This document shows, one piece after another, positions 37,130 to 46,332 of a DNA stretch of 64,000 nucleotides; positions within the stretch are counted from its first letter, which is position 1, and every line of letters starts with the position of its first letter. The notes beneath the pieces were generated by a model. That model saw nothing but the letters and a program-made list of their open reading frames with translations, searched no databases and was not told the DNA's origin. A program made the translations under genes and the position numbers. The stretch is from contig NZ_JBFEFL010000001.1 of assembly GCF_040717445.1 (NCBI RefSeq), positions 1,054,001 through 1,118,000 on the forward strand. Reading direction: 5' to 3'. The DNA is from Qipengyuania sp. JC766. Its GTDB lineage: Bacteria; Pseudomonadota; Alphaproteobacteria; Sphingomonadales; Sphingomonadaceae.

Positions 37130-37627
37130 CTAGAGCGCGCGTTCGTTCACCTGCGCGCACATGCCGGGGATCAGCAGCGCATCCACCAGTATCCAGAGGC
37201 CGCGCAGGCAAAGGATGGCGAACCCCACCATCACCTCTTCCATCAGGATGGCAACGCCGCCGAGCAGACCCAGGCCCAGCTGGTACAGGGCCGACTCGGT
37301 CTTGCCGAGGTAGAAGCGATGGACCGAAAAGCCGCCCAGGAAAAACCACAGCACATAGGCGAGACCGACCGATTTCGGGTTTGGTGCGGCCCGACCCAGT
37401 CCCCCGCGATAGGCTGCCTCGTCCGACTGGCGTTCCTGCCAGCGAGCGCGAGCGGCATCCTCGCCGACGAGTGCGCGGGCCGAGACGTATTCACGATAAG
37501 TTTCGTTGCGCAGGCGCGAAAGGTCGTTCGCCTCTTCGGGCGGCGGTGCCACCACGCGTTCAATTGCCTGCGGCGATGCGGGAATGGCGGCTGCCGCCCC
37601 GTTCAGTCCCTTGCGTCCAAAGCTCAT
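37130..37627 (-). CDS. TM2 domain membrane protein
   Basis: 165 residues. A cytosolic N-terminal helical part (1-85) is followed by the TM2 unit 'AYVLWFFLGGFSVHRFYLGKTESALYQLG' (about 90-118, with the D/H-R-F-Y-L-G turn) and a second pair of helices ending 'GLWILVDALLIPGMCAQVN'. TM2 proteins are small inner-membrane proteins of unknown function. It lies 74 bp ahead of lysK on the same strand. Confidence 0.82.
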   Translation of the reverse strand: MSFGRKGLNGAAAAIPASPQAIERVVAPPPEEANDLSRLRNETYREYVSARALVGEDAARARWQERQSDEAAYRGGLGRAAPNPKSVGLAYVLWFFLGGFSVHRFYLGKTESALYQLGLGLLGGVAILMEEVMVGFAILCLRGLWILVDALLIPGMCAQVNERAL

Positions 37628-37698
37628 CGAAACCCCCCGGTCAGATGGCGGACATTATCGTGCGGAAGCGTTAAGGAGGCGTTCCCGGATACCCCCGG

Positions 37699-38226
37699 TC
37701 AATCGACCGGTCCGAGCGCGGGATCGAGGTCGCGCGGGCGCCTGAAATGGACCAGCGTGCCCTTCGCGTCGGCGATATCCTTCCACCGTTCGATATCGCA
37801 CTCGATCACGGCGAAGGTCGCGGTCGGAAACTTGGTGGCCGCCTCGTCGAAAAGCGCGTTTTCGTTCTGCGGCGGGACCAGTTGCATCAGCATTTCGTGA
37901 AGGCCGGGATTGTGTCCGGCGACCAGTACCGAGGCGGCATCGCCGGCAAACTCGGCAACCGTCTCGCAGATCGTCGTCGGGCTCGCCAGGTACAGGCGCG
38001 CATCCCAAACCGGGTCCAGGCCGATAGCTGCGCTGGCAAGGGTCTGGCGAACACGCTCGGCCGGGCTCGCCAGCAGCATGTCGAAAGCACCGCCCTCTTT
38101 CCTGATGTGCGAGCCGATCAGCTTGGCCCCGCGACGCCCGCGGTCGTTCAGACCGCGATCGAAATCGCGTTTAGCCGTGTCGTCCCAATCGGACTTCGCA
38201 TGCCGCAGGAGGCCGATCCGTTTCAT
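37699..38226 (-). CDS. sixA: SixA-type phosphohistidine phosphatase
   Basis: 175 residues, histidine phosphatase fold: the catalytic 'LLRHAKSDWDD' at residues 6-16 (R-H-A-K-S), a conserved 'LLASPAERVRQTL' and 'VLVAGHNPGLHEML' with the second catalytic His. SixA removes phosphate from His in phosphotransfer (HPt, PTS-Ntr) proteins. The substrate here is not evident. Single gene, divergent from nothing, between ubiA and the TM2 gene. Confidence 0.88.
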   Translation of the reverse strand: MKRIGLLRHAKSDWDDTAKRDFDRGLNDRGRRGAKLIGSHIRKEGGAFDMLLASPAERVRQTLASAAIGLDPVWDARLYLASPTTICETVAEFAGDAASVLVAGHNPGLHEMLMQLVPPQNENALFDEAATKFPTATFAVIECDIERWKDIADAKGTLVHFRRPRDLDPALGPVD

Positions 38227-38297
38227 TGAGACCCTTTCGTCATGCCAGCGTCATGCCCGCCGTACCCGCGCGGGACAAGCGGCTTCGCTGCCGGAGA

Positions 38298-39206
38298 TCA
38301 CGCCCCGGCATTGCCGACCACGAAACACGCCATGGCGACCAGCGCGCCCGTCCACCGATTGCTGCGAAATCGGGCTAGCGGATTTGCGGCATCGCCCGGA
38401 TCGAGTGTGGCGGTTTGCCATGCCAGATGGACTGCCGCGGGAAAGAGCGCCAGTATCGCCAGCCAGTCGGCTCGCAGGAACCAGAATGCCAGCGCCCAGC
38501 ACAGGGCCGCACCGGCGTAGAAAACCGCGACACCCCATTGGACCCGTTTTCCGAGCCTCAGGGCGCTGGATCGGATTCCGACCAGCGCATCGTCCTCGCG
38601 ATCCTGCAGGGCGTAGATCGTGTCGTATCCGATGACCCAGAGCGCCGCCCCGGCATACATCGCGAGGACCGCGTCCCAGTTGTCCCACCGGAATTGCGTC
38701 CATCCGACCAGCAGGCCCCATGTGAAGACGAGGCCGAGCCATGCCTGCGGCCACCAGGTGATCCGCTTCATGAAGGGATAGGCCGCGACGAGCGCCAGGC
38801 TGCCCAGCGCGACCAGTTGCGCCTCCGTACGCAGCTGGAGCAGGACGAGTAGGCCGAGCGCGCACAGGACGAACAGCCATCCCCATGCGAGGCGCGTGGA
38901 AATGCGGCCGCTGGCCACGGGGCGCGCGGCGGTCCGCGCGACCTGCCGGTCCAGATCGCGGTCCACGATATCGTTGTAGACGCATCCCGCGCCGCGCATC
39001 GCCACCGATCCCAGCAGGAACCAGAGCAGCAATTGCCACTGCAGGCCCGCGCCCGTCAGCCACACGCCCCAGACGCACGGCCAGAACAGGAGCCACCAGC
39101 CGATCGGCCGGTCGAACCGGGCAAGCTGCGCCAGGTCGCGGGGCACTTGGGGCAATCGCGCCACCAGGCCGCGATGCTCCGTGTCGGGGACGATAGTGTC
39201 GGTCAC
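38298..39206 (-). CDS. ubiA: 4-hydroxybenzoate polyprenyltransferase
   Basis: 302 residues, about eight membrane helices. First Asp-rich motif 'VYNDIVDRDLDRQVARTAARP' (about 75-95) and second 'YDTIYALQDREDD' (about 200-212) bind prenyl diphosphate through Mg. It attaches the polyprenyl tail to 4-hydroxybenzoate in ubiquinone synthesis at the inner membrane. Divergent from rsmE with a 39-bp gap, the typical sphingomonad order ubiA / rsmE / gshA. Confidence 0.95.
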   Translation of the reverse strand: MTDTIVPDTEHRGLVARLPQVPRDLAQLARFDRPIGWWLLFWPCVWGVWLTGAGLQWQLLLWFLLGSVAMRGAGCVYNDIVDRDLDRQVARTAARPVASGRISTRLAWGWLFVLCALGLLVLLQLRTEAQLVALGSLALVAAYPFMKRITWWPQAWLGLVFTWGLLVGWTQFRWDNWDAVLAMYAGAALWVIGYDTIYALQDREDDALVGIRSSALRLGKRVQWGVAVFYAGAALCWALAFWFLRADWLAILALFPAAVHLAWQTATLDPGDAANPLARFRSNRWTGALVAMACFVVGNAGA

Positions 39207-39245
39207 GCTTGCGCCCTAACCCGGCCGGAGCGTAACGCAAAGGCC

Positions 39246-40001
39246 ATGCCCGCCACACCTGCCTGGCCGCCCAAGAGCGCACCGCGCCTTTTCATCGAGG
39301 ACGTCATCGCCGGGGGTCGCAGCTTCGCGATCGAAGGGCCGCAGGCCCACTATCTCGCCCGGGTCATGCGGGTCGGCGAAGGCGATACGGTGATCCTGTG
39401 CGACAATGCGACCGGGGAATGGGCGACGACCGTGTCGCAGGTCGACAAGCGGCGCGTGACTCTGAAGGCCATCGAACGCCTGCGCGAGCGGGAGGATGTG
39501 CCCGATTTCTGGCTGTGTGCCGCCCTGCTCAAGAAAGACCGGTTCGACCTCGTCCTCGAAAAGGCGACTGAGCTCGGCGTCGGGAAAATCCGCCCGGTGA
39601 TCACCCGGCGATGCGTCGCGGACAAGCTCAATGCCGATCGCGCGTCTTCCCTCGTGACCGAAGCGGCGGAGCAATGCGCCAGGACCGCCCTGCCCGAACT
39701 TGATGCTCCCGTGAAACTGGATGCGATGCTGCGGGACTGGCCGCAGGAACGGCACCTGTTCTTCGCGGACGAGGACGGGGGCGAGCCGGCCGCCGACGCC
39801 TTCTGCTATGCGGAGGGTCCGGCGGCCCTCCTGGTCGGTCCCGAAGGCGGCTTCGACGATGAGGAGCGCGCTGCGATCCGCGCCCACCCGGCGTCCGTCG
39901 CCATCAGCCTGGGCCCGCGAATCCTGCGCGGCGAAACGGCGGCAATCGCGGGAATGGCGGTCTGGATGGCAGAAGCGGGCGACTGGATCGGAGAAGAATA
40001 A
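39246..40001 (+). CDS. rsmE: 16S rRNA (uracil-1498-N3)-methyltransferase
   Basis: 251 residues from ATG 39246, just past the divergent ubiA promoter. SPOUT fold: N-terminal PUA-like part ('HYLARVMRVGEGDTVILCDN') and the knotted C-terminal methyltransferase core 'LLVGPEGGFDDEERAAI' and 'ISLGPRILRGETAAI'. It methylates U1498 in the ribosomal decoding centre. Confidence 0.95.
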   Translation: MPATPAWPPKSAPRLFIEDVIAGGRSFAIEGPQAHYLARVMRVGEGDTVILCDNATGEWATTVSQVDKRRVTLKAIERLREREDVPDFWLCAALLKKDRFDLVLEKATELGVGKIRPVITRRCVADKLNADRASSLVTEAAEQCARTALPELDAPVKLDAMLRDWPQERHLFFADEDGGEPAADAFCYAEGPAALLVGPEGGFDDEERAAIRAHPASVAISLGPRILRGETAAIAGMAVWMAEAGDWIGEE

Positions 40002-40042
40002 ATTCCTTTCCACGCCCGGATCGGTTTTCTATCGCGACCGGA

Positions 40043-41416
40043 ATGAGCACGCGCGACACTTCCTCCGCCGATGATCCGGTCATCGAATCGCGCGACCAGC
40101 TGATCGCCCCGATGATCGGCGGCGAGAAGCCGAAGGACCGCTGGCGGATCGGGACGGAGCACGAGAAGCTCGTCTACCGCCGGTCGGACCATGCCGCGCC
40201 GAGTTACGACGAACCCGACGGTATCCGCGACATCCTCCTGAATTTGCAGGACTTCGGCTGGGAGCCGGTCGAAGAGGGCGGCAAGGTCATCGCCATGCGC
40301 GGCGAGGACGGCACGGTCAGCCTCGAACCGGCAGGCCAGCTCGAGCTTTCTGGTGCGCCGCTCGAGAACCTGCACCAGACCTGCAACGAGACCGGACGGC
40401 ACTTGGAGCAGGTCAAGAAGGTCGGCGAGCGGTGCAGCGTCGGCTTCCTCGGCCTCGGCATGTGGCCGGACAAGTCGCGGGCCGAACTGCCGATCATGCC
40501 GAAGGGCCGCTACGACATCATGCTGCGGCACATGCCGCGTGTGGGCAGCCTCGGGCTCGACATGATGCTGCGGACCTGCACCATCCAGGTCAATCTCGAC
40601 TATTCGAGCGAGCCCGACATGGTGCAGAAGTTCCGCACCGGCCTCGCGCTGCAGCCGCTTGCGACGGCCCTGTTCGCCAATTCGCCGTTCACCGAGGGCA
40701 AGCCCAACGGCTTTCTCAGCTATCGCAGCCATATCTGGAGCGATACCGACCCGCATCGCACCGGCATGCTGCCCTTCGTGTTCGAAGAGGGCTTCGGATA
40801 CGAGCGCTGGGCCGACTACATGCTCGACGTGCCGATGTACTTCGTCTTCCGCGACGGGAAATACATCGATGCGGCCGGGCTGAGCTTCCGTGATTTCCTG
40901 GACGGCAAGCTGTCCGCCCTCCCTGGCGAACGTCCGACGCAGAGCGACTGGTGGGACCACCTTTCAACCGCCTTCCCGGAAGTTCGGCTGAAGAGCTTCC
41001 TCGAAATGCGCGGTGCCGATGGCGGGCCGTGGAGCCGCATCTGCGCCCTGCCCGCCTTCTGGGTCGGTCTGCTCTATGACCAGGGCGCGCTCGATGCCGC
41101 GTGGGACCTGGTCAAGGACTGGACGATGGAGGAACGCGAACGGCTCCGCAACGAGGTGCCTCGCCTTGCGCTGCAGACGGAACTGCCGGGCGGGAAAGGC
41201 ACGCTGCGCGATCTCGGACGCGAGGCCCTCGCCATTGCCCGGGACGGACTCAAGGCCCGCGGACAGCTCGACAGCGGCGGCAGCAACGAGACCGGTTTCC
41301 TCGAAACGCTCGACGAGATCGTCGAAAGCGGCAAGGTCCCGGCCCAGCGCCTGCTCGACAAGTATCACGGCGAGTGGAACGGCGACATCAGCCGGGTCTA
41401 CAAATACTCGTTCTAG
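40043..41416 (+). CDS. gshA: Glutamate-cysteine ligase (plant/alphaproteobacterial type)
   Basis: 457 residues. The N-terminal 'IGTEHEKLVYRR' and 'MRGEDGTVSLEPAGQLELSG' blocks carry the acidic metal sites, followed by 'MLRTCTIQVNLDYSSEPDM' and 'FVFRDGKYIDAAGLSFRDFL'. This is the class typical of Alphaproteobacteria and plants, not the E. coli type. It makes gamma-glutamylcysteine, the first step to glutathione. 41 bp after rsmE. Confidence 0.95.
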   Translation: MSTRDTSSADDPVIESRDQLIAPMIGGEKPKDRWRIGTEHEKLVYRRSDHAAPSYDEPDGIRDILLNLQDFGWEPVEEGGKVIAMRGEDGTVSLEPAGQLELSGAPLENLHQTCNETGRHLEQVKKVGERCSVGFLGLGMWPDKSRAELPIMPKGRYDIMLRHMPRVGSLGLDMMLRTCTIQVNLDYSSEPDMVQKFRTGLALQPLATALFANSPFTEGKPNGFLSYRSHIWSDTDPHRTGMLPFVFEEGFGYERWADYMLDVPMYFVFRDGKYIDAAGLSFRDFLDGKLSALPGERPTQSDWWDHLSTAFPEVRLKSFLEMRGADGGPWSRICALPAFWVGLLYDQGALDAAWDLVKDWTMEERERLRNEVPRLALQTELPGGKGTLRDLGREALAIARDGLKARGQLDSGGSNETGFLETLDEIVESGKVPAQRLLDKYHGEWNGDISRVYKYSF

Positions 41417-41429
41417 CCTGCGGCATCGG

Positions 41430-42815
41430 TTACCCGGCGGGCGTAGCCCGGCCATCCGTTACCGTACCGAACAGCAGGCGACCCAGCCGCTTTCTTCCCC
41501 GGGACATGGCCGATGTGATCACGCCGTTGTGCTCCATCCAGGCGTAGTATTCGCGATATTTCGGGTCTTCCGCCAGCAGGTGCGCCTCTTCCGTACGCGC
41601 GCGCCAGTAGTAGATGCCGCTCACAACGGCGAGGAACACCGTGTTGCGCACCATGTCGGTTAAGGAATCGCTAGTGACGAGGAACGGCAGCGTCGCGCAC
41701 CACCAGAACAGGTTCTTGGACAGGTAGGCGGGATGCCGCGTGAAGCGGTAGGGTCCGTTGGTGATGACCCCGCGATAGGTAAGGTTGGAAAACCGCAGGC
41801 CGAACGCAACCGTCGCCCAGGCGTAGACGGTCGTCAGCGCGATCAGCAGCGCCGCCCAGCCGTAGAGAAGGCCCGTGTGCCCCTCCATCCAGTAGGCCCA
41901 GCCGGGCGTGTTCACCTCGTAATGGATCATGCCGCTCCCGCCCATGAAGGCGTAGACCAGCGGCGGGTAGCAGATGAGGGCCGCCAGCCATCCGCTCAGG
42001 AAGGGGTTGCCGCTGCGGATCTGTGCGTCCAGCGGTCGCATGGTCACCAGATAGCCCACGGTGCCGATCTGCACGTCGATCACGAACAGCAACTCGATGA
42101 CCGACATGCCCAGCCGGACCGGATCGGACACGATGTCGGCGAGGTCCCTTGTGACCACGTTGTAGAAGCCGCCGGGCAGGATCGAGATCATGAATGCGGC
42201 GAAGAACGCCTTGATGATCCAGGCCCGCCAGTGCTTCTTGATCTCGTCCACGTGCCAGCCGCCCCTTCGCAGGAGCAGCGCGCCGAAATGCCAGGAATGG
42301 TCCCGGGGTTCGACCATGTAGCGGTCCAGCCAGAGGACATAGGGCACGGTCAGCAGGACGATCGGCACGGCCGCGGCGCCGATCACCTGCATCGAGAACA
42401 GGTATTGCCCGTCCCAGTACCACCGGCCGAGCATGTAGAGCCCGGCGATGATGGCGAATGTCGCCCAAAGGCCGACGACCTTTACCGCCGACGTGCCGAT
42501 CACCTGCCCGAAGGGGCGCGGATTGTCCCAGTCGATACCGGTGGACGGGCGGCGATGCACCTTTTCGACCACCATCGACCATGCGATCATCGGACCGGCC
42601 GAGAAAACGAGCGCCATGAGGGCCGCGTAGGGACCGGACAGGGGCTCCCGCGGACCGGGCAGGTCAAACGCCTCGGCGAAGCCGGCATAGTTCCGGCAGA
42701 ACAGGATCCAGGCGAAAAGGCCTGCCAGTCCGACCAGCCCGACCATCGGCGACACATCGCTCCGCGGCGGCCGCGTTGCGAATTCGACGGTGTGATCGAG
42801 GCTGTGCGCGGTCAT
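41430..42815 (-). CDS. Large membrane protein with ICMT/PEMT-type methyltransferase C-terminus
   Basis: 461 residues, about ten membrane helices. The first about 320 residues are a membrane region of no assigned family ('VVEKVHRRPSTGIDWDNPRPFG' in a loop). The last part has the isoprenylcysteine carboxyl methyltransferase-like/PEMT signature 'GPYRFTRHPAYLSKNLFWWCA' and 'TEEAHLLAEDPKYREYYAWM', which binds S-adenosylmethionine in that family. Bacterial ICMT-type proteins methylate lipids or prenyl substrates. It is longer than the usual 150-220 residues; the N-terminal region may supply the substrate channel. Confidence 0.75.
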   Translation of the reverse strand: MTAHSLDHTVEFATRPPRSDVSPMVGLVGLAGLFAWILFCRNYAGFAEAFDLPGPREPLSGPYAALMALVFSAGPMIAWSMVVEKVHRRPSTGIDWDNPRPFGQVIGTSAVKVVGLWATFAIIAGLYMLGRWYWDGQYLFSMQVIGAAAVPIVLLTVPYVLWLDRYMVEPRDHSWHFGALLLRRGGWHVDEIKKHWRAWIIKAFFAAFMISILPGGFYNVVTRDLADIVSDPVRLGMSVIELLFVIDVQIGTVGYLVTMRPLDAQIRSGNPFLSGWLAALICYPPLVYAFMGGSGMIHYEVNTPGWAYWMEGHTGLLYGWAALLIALTTVYAWATVAFGLRFSNLTYRGVITNGPYRFTRHPAYLSKNLFWWCATLPFLVTSDSLTDMVRNTVFLAVVSGIYYWRARTEEAHLLAEDPKYREYYAWMEHNGVITSAMSRGRKRLGRLLFGTVTDGRATPAG

Positions 42816-42909
42816 CGTCCGCCGCTTACCCGCAAAGGGTTAAGCGGCAGGTAACGCCGTTCGCCCCGGACGGGCGGTTACGTCCGTCCGCAATTGCGCG
42901 CGGACCCGC

Positions 42910-44244
42910 CTAGCGGAAGGCGTGGATCGTGCCTTCGTCGTCGAGGACATACATGGTGTTGTTGGCCACGACCGGCGCCAGCGAAACGGGCTTGCCGAGA
43001 TCGCGATACAGGGCCGAAGACCCTTCCCCGAGGCTGACCTTGTGGATCTCGCCGCGCGTGCTCACCACCCACAGCGAATTGCCCGCCAGCACCGGACCCG
43101 ACCAGAAGATCGGACCCTTCTTGTCTTCCTGGTCGCGGAACTGCTGGAGCTGCGAGATCCAGCGGATCTTGCCGGTCGAACGGGCGATCGCCAGCAGGCG
43201 CGCATCGTCGGTAAGCGCGAAAATCCATTCGCCCGCGATGGTCGGCGTCGAAATGCCCGCAACGTTGAGTTCCCAAAGCCGCTGCCCGGTCACCAGTTCG
43301 TACGCCGCCATGCGCCCGCCCTGGCCCAGCGCGAAGACGCGGCCCTGGTCGACGATGGGATCGGCATCGATGTCGGTCAGCGAACCGACGCGGGTGGAGA
43401 TGGACGTGCGCGCGAGGGCATCCGACCACAGGACGCGGCCGTTTTCGTAGCGGTAGGCGGCAAGTTCGCCCGAGCTGTACCCTGCGATGACGGTGCCCTG
43501 CCCCGCGGCCGGGGCCGCCACGCCGAACACGCCGGCCTGTGCGCCCGCGCCCGATTCCTGCCACTGGATCGCGCCATCGGCGACCCCCAGCGAGTAGATC
43601 TGGTTGTCCTGCGTCATGACAAGGACGGAATTGAACGCCAGGGTCGGCGCACCGCGCAGTGGCCCTGCCGGCTTTACCGTCCAGATCTGCGAGCCGGTCG
43701 CCGCGTCCAGCGCAACGACGTCGCCGCCGCCGCTGGTCGCGTAAACCCGCCCGTTGTCGAAGCTGACACCGCCCCCGAACAGCGTGGCGGCGTTGCCGTC
43801 GCCCGACGGCATCTGGAATTGCCAGACGCGCGCGCCGGTCTGCTCGTCGAACGCATGGACCACGCCATCCGTATCCACGGCATAAAGCCGGCCCCCGGCG
43901 ACGACCGGCGCGTTGGCGAGGCGGCGCTTGTTGCTGCCGCCCGCGATCTGCGCGGTCCAGGCCTGTGTCGGGTTATCCGCCAGCGCGAGATGGCCGGTCG
44001 ATTTCCCGGCATTCCCGCCGGGCTGCGCCCAGCTCTGGTTGACCTGCGCAGGCGGTACGATCACCGACACGCCCGACAGCGCCGGATCGACAGCCGCACC
44101 GGTCTCGATACGCGACAGCACCGGGGTCCGCTCACCGACTGTCGGCGTAGCCTTTTTCGTTCCCCCGCCACACGCGGCGAGCACGGCGACCGAGCCCAGC
44201 GCGAGCGCCTTGCGCCATCCGATCTGGTTGGAACGTGAGATCAT
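42910..44244 (-). CDS. bamB: Outer-membrane assembly lipoprotein BamB
   Basis: 444 residues from ATG 44244 (GAGGA eight bases upstream). Lipoprotein signal with lipid Cys25 in 'VAVLAACGGG', then an eight-bladed PQQ-type beta-propeller: repeated 'LYAVDTDGVVHAFDEQTGARVW', 'VVALDAATGSQIW', 'YRYENGRVLWS' and 'LLAIARSTGKIRW'. BamB helps the BAM complex insert outer-membrane beta-barrels. It is 11 bases after the TPR gene. The GTPase gene der, next in many genomes, is not here. Confidence 0.9.
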   Translation of the reverse strand: MISRSNQIGWRKALALGSVAVLAACGGGTKKATPTVGERTPVLSRIETGAAVDPALSGVSVIVPPAQVNQSWAQPGGNAGKSTGHLALADNPTQAWTAQIAGGSNKRRLANAPVVAGGRLYAVDTDGVVHAFDEQTGARVWQFQMPSGDGNAATLFGGGVSFDNGRVYATSGGGDVVALDAATGSQIWTVKPAGPLRGAPTLAFNSVLVMTQDNQIYSLGVADGAIQWQESGAGAQAGVFGVAAPAAGQGTVIAGYSSGELAAYRYENGRVLWSDALARTSISTRVGSLTDIDADPIVDQGRVFALGQGGRMAAYELVTGQRLWELNVAGISTPTIAGEWIFALTDDARLLAIARSTGKIRWISQLQQFRDQEDKKGPIFWSGPVLAGNSLWVVSTRGEIHKVSLGEGSSALYRDLGKPVSLAPVVANNTMYVLDDEGTIHAFR

Positions 44245-44255
44245 GCGATCAATCC

Positions 44256-45056
44256 TCAATTTTCTGAAGCCGGAGCCTGTTGCGGGGGTGCGGCACCCGC
44301 CGGCGCGGGTCCGGCCTGTTCTTCCAGCAGTTCCTCGACATCCTCGATGGCATCGACCCCCAGGAAACCGGCCAGCTGGCGGGTCCGGGCGCGCAGGCCT
44401 TCGGGCACGTCTTCGTTGCGCGCGATCCGTGAAAGCAGGTCGCCCGCCTCCTGTCGCTTACCCTGTTCGAGGTAGGCGATGGCGACAAGCTCGCCGGCGC
44501 TGCCGAAATAGGCATTGTCCTCGACAGCCAGCGGCTGGAGACGGCGGATGACTTCCGCCGGCTGCATGGTGTCGAAGCGCGCGGCGACTTCGCGGATGAC
44601 CGCGAGATCGCGCATGGCGGGCGGTGCCGCTTCGTCGGCCGCAACCGCTGCGAAGCGTTCCGCGGCCGTGGCGCTGTCCCCGCGTTCGAGCGCGATACCG
44701 CCCTGCAGCATGGCGGCCGCGGCACGGGCGCCGCCTTCGCCTTCGGTGGCTAGTCCGTCGAGAGCCGCGGACCCGGTTTCGAGATTACCCGCCTCGATCT
44801 GGTCCAGCGCCGAGATCAACGTTTCGGACTGCTCCTCCGCCGCGGCCTCGTTCTGGCGATCCCACCAGAGATATCCGCCGAAAGCCAGCAGCGCCACTGC
44901 GACCAGCGCCAGGATGGGAACGCCGAACCGCTTCGCGAAATTGGCGAAATTGTCCTGGCGGACAGCCTCGTCGACTTCGCGCATCAGCACGTCGCCCTCG
45001 GCGTTTTTCGCAGGCTTCTTGGTGATTTCGGACTGTGCGTCGGGTTTGCGGGCCAC
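44256..45056 (-). CDS. YfgM-like TPR membrane protein
   Basis: 266 residues from GTG 45056; an earlier ATG at 45125 has no clear ribosome site, so the start is uncertain. One membrane helix (45-65, 'GVPILALVAVALLAFGGYLWW') anchors a periplasmic TPR region ('GGARAAAAMLQGGIALERGDSATAAERFAAVAADEAAPPAMRDLA'-like repeats, about 100-230). YfgM works with the PpiD chaperone at the SecYEG exit in E. coli and precedes bamB there as well. Confidence 0.85.
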   Translation of the reverse strand: MARKPDAQSEITKKPAKNAEGDVLMREVDEAVRQDNFANFAKRFGVPILALVAVALLAFGGYLWWDRQNEAAAEEQSETLISALDQIEAGNLETGSAALDGLATEGEGGARAAAAMLQGGIALERGDSATAAERFAAVAADEAAPPAMRDLAVIREVAARFDTMQPAEVIRRLQPLAVEDNAYFGSAGELVAIAYLEQGKRQEAGDLLSRIARNEDVPEGLRARTRQLAGFLGVDAIEDVEELLEEQAGPAPAGAAPPQQAPASEN

Positions 45057-45186
45057 GCGTGGAACGCTCTCGTCTTGTGTTGGACAGGAAGATCGCGTCT
45101 TTAGACGATACGGGTCGCGATGCAATTCACGATCATCAGACTGTCCCCGTCCCGGTGAATGGCATATGAAGCCGGCCGCGCAGCTG

Positions 45187-46332
45187 TCAGGGCATGCTTT
45201 CGCGCTGCATCGCGCTCAGGTAGAGGCGCCTGTAGGCGTCGACCATCCGTTTGGCATCGAACCGCTTCTCCGCCGCCGCGCGGTTGGCGGACCCGATCCG
45301 TGACCGCAATTCCGCATCGTCCGCCAGCGTGCGCAATGCCGCCTCCGGATCGCCGATCAGCGGGCGGTTCTCGTCCGAAACCATGTCCGCGATGTCGCCC
45401 ACATCGGTCGCCGCGACCGGCAGCCCTGCGGCCATCGCCTCGATCACGGACACCGGCATCTGTTCGCTGTCGGACGACAGGGCGAAGATATCGAACAGGC
45501 CGACATACTGGGCAGGATAGGGAACGAAGCCCGTCAGGTGGACCCGCGAGGTGACACCGTGCTGCTCGGCCGCCTTTTCGATCGCGCGCCGCTCCGTGCC
45601 CTCGCCCACGATGACGAGCTGCCAGTCTTCCGGCAGCGCGGCAAAGGCCGCGACGAGCCGCGGCAGGTTCTTGACCGGGCGCAATCCCGCCAGGGTCCCC
45701 ACCCACCGATCGGTCTCGCGTTTTTCCAGACCGGGGATGGCATCGGGTTCCGGCGTGCGCGCATATCCTTTCAGCTCGATGCCGTTGGGTATCCGCATGA
45801 CCCGGCCGATGGGCTGGTCCCATTTTTCCAGCGCGATCGCTTCCAGCCGTTCCGACGGGACGACCAGCTTGGACGTGCGCCCCAGGGCGATCTTGCGGAA
45901 CATGTTGCGCGACCACTTGATCCTGGTCCGCTCGTCCTCGTTGAAGCCGTCCTCGTGGTGGATCAGCGGCGGGAGGCCGAGCTTCTGGCCCATGACCGTG
46001 TGCGCCATCACCGCGTCCATCGCCCCCCAGTTGTAGGTCAGGACGAGATCGTAACCGCGCATGGCCATCGCGATCTTCGCCAGCCGACCCGGCAGGGGCT
46101 TGCCGACGAGCGAGGGAAAATCCTTCACGATCGTGGCCGTGTTGAACGGTGCGATCTGCTGCATGGCGCCGGTTTCGGCCCGGTTCTCGCTCACGATATC
46201 GTGGTGGACGTTGGGCCCGAACGCATTGATCAGCTGGACGCAGCGCAGTTCCTTGCCGCCCGCCGCGAAGGTCGAATGGAGGTGCAGGAAGCGAACGGTC
46301 TCTATCCTTCGGGCTTTCTTGCGCTTCGTCAT
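45187..46332 (-). CDS. Family 4-type glycosyltransferase
   Basis: 381 residues. GT-B fold: 'FLHLHSTFAAGGKELRCVQL' at the N-terminus, 'RWVGTLAGLRPVKNLPRLVAAFAAL' and the donor site 'LSSDSEQMPVSVIEAMAAGLPVAATDVG' (about 283-311, E-x7-E pattern). Its end overlaps nothing; its ATG overlaps the stop of the alpha/beta hydrolase gene by four bases. Substrate unknown, probably envelope glycan. Confidence 0.88.
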   Translation of the reverse strand: MTKRKKARRIETVRFLHLHSTFAAGGKELRCVQLINAFGPNVHHDIVSENRAETGAMQQIAPFNTATIVKDFPSLVGKPLPGRLAKIAMAMRGYDLVLTYNWGAMDAVMAHTVMGQKLGLPPLIHHEDGFNEDERTRIKWSRNMFRKIALGRTSKLVVPSERLEAIALEKWDQPIGRVMRIPNGIELKGYARTPEPDAIPGLEKRETDRWVGTLAGLRPVKNLPRLVAAFAALPEDWQLVIVGEGTERRAIEKAAEQHGVTSRVHLTGFVPYPAQYVGLFDIFALSSDSEQMPVSVIEAMAAGLPVAATDVGDIADMVSDENRPLIGDPEAALRTLADDAELRSRIGSANRAAAEKRFDAKRMVDAYRRLYLSAMQRESMP

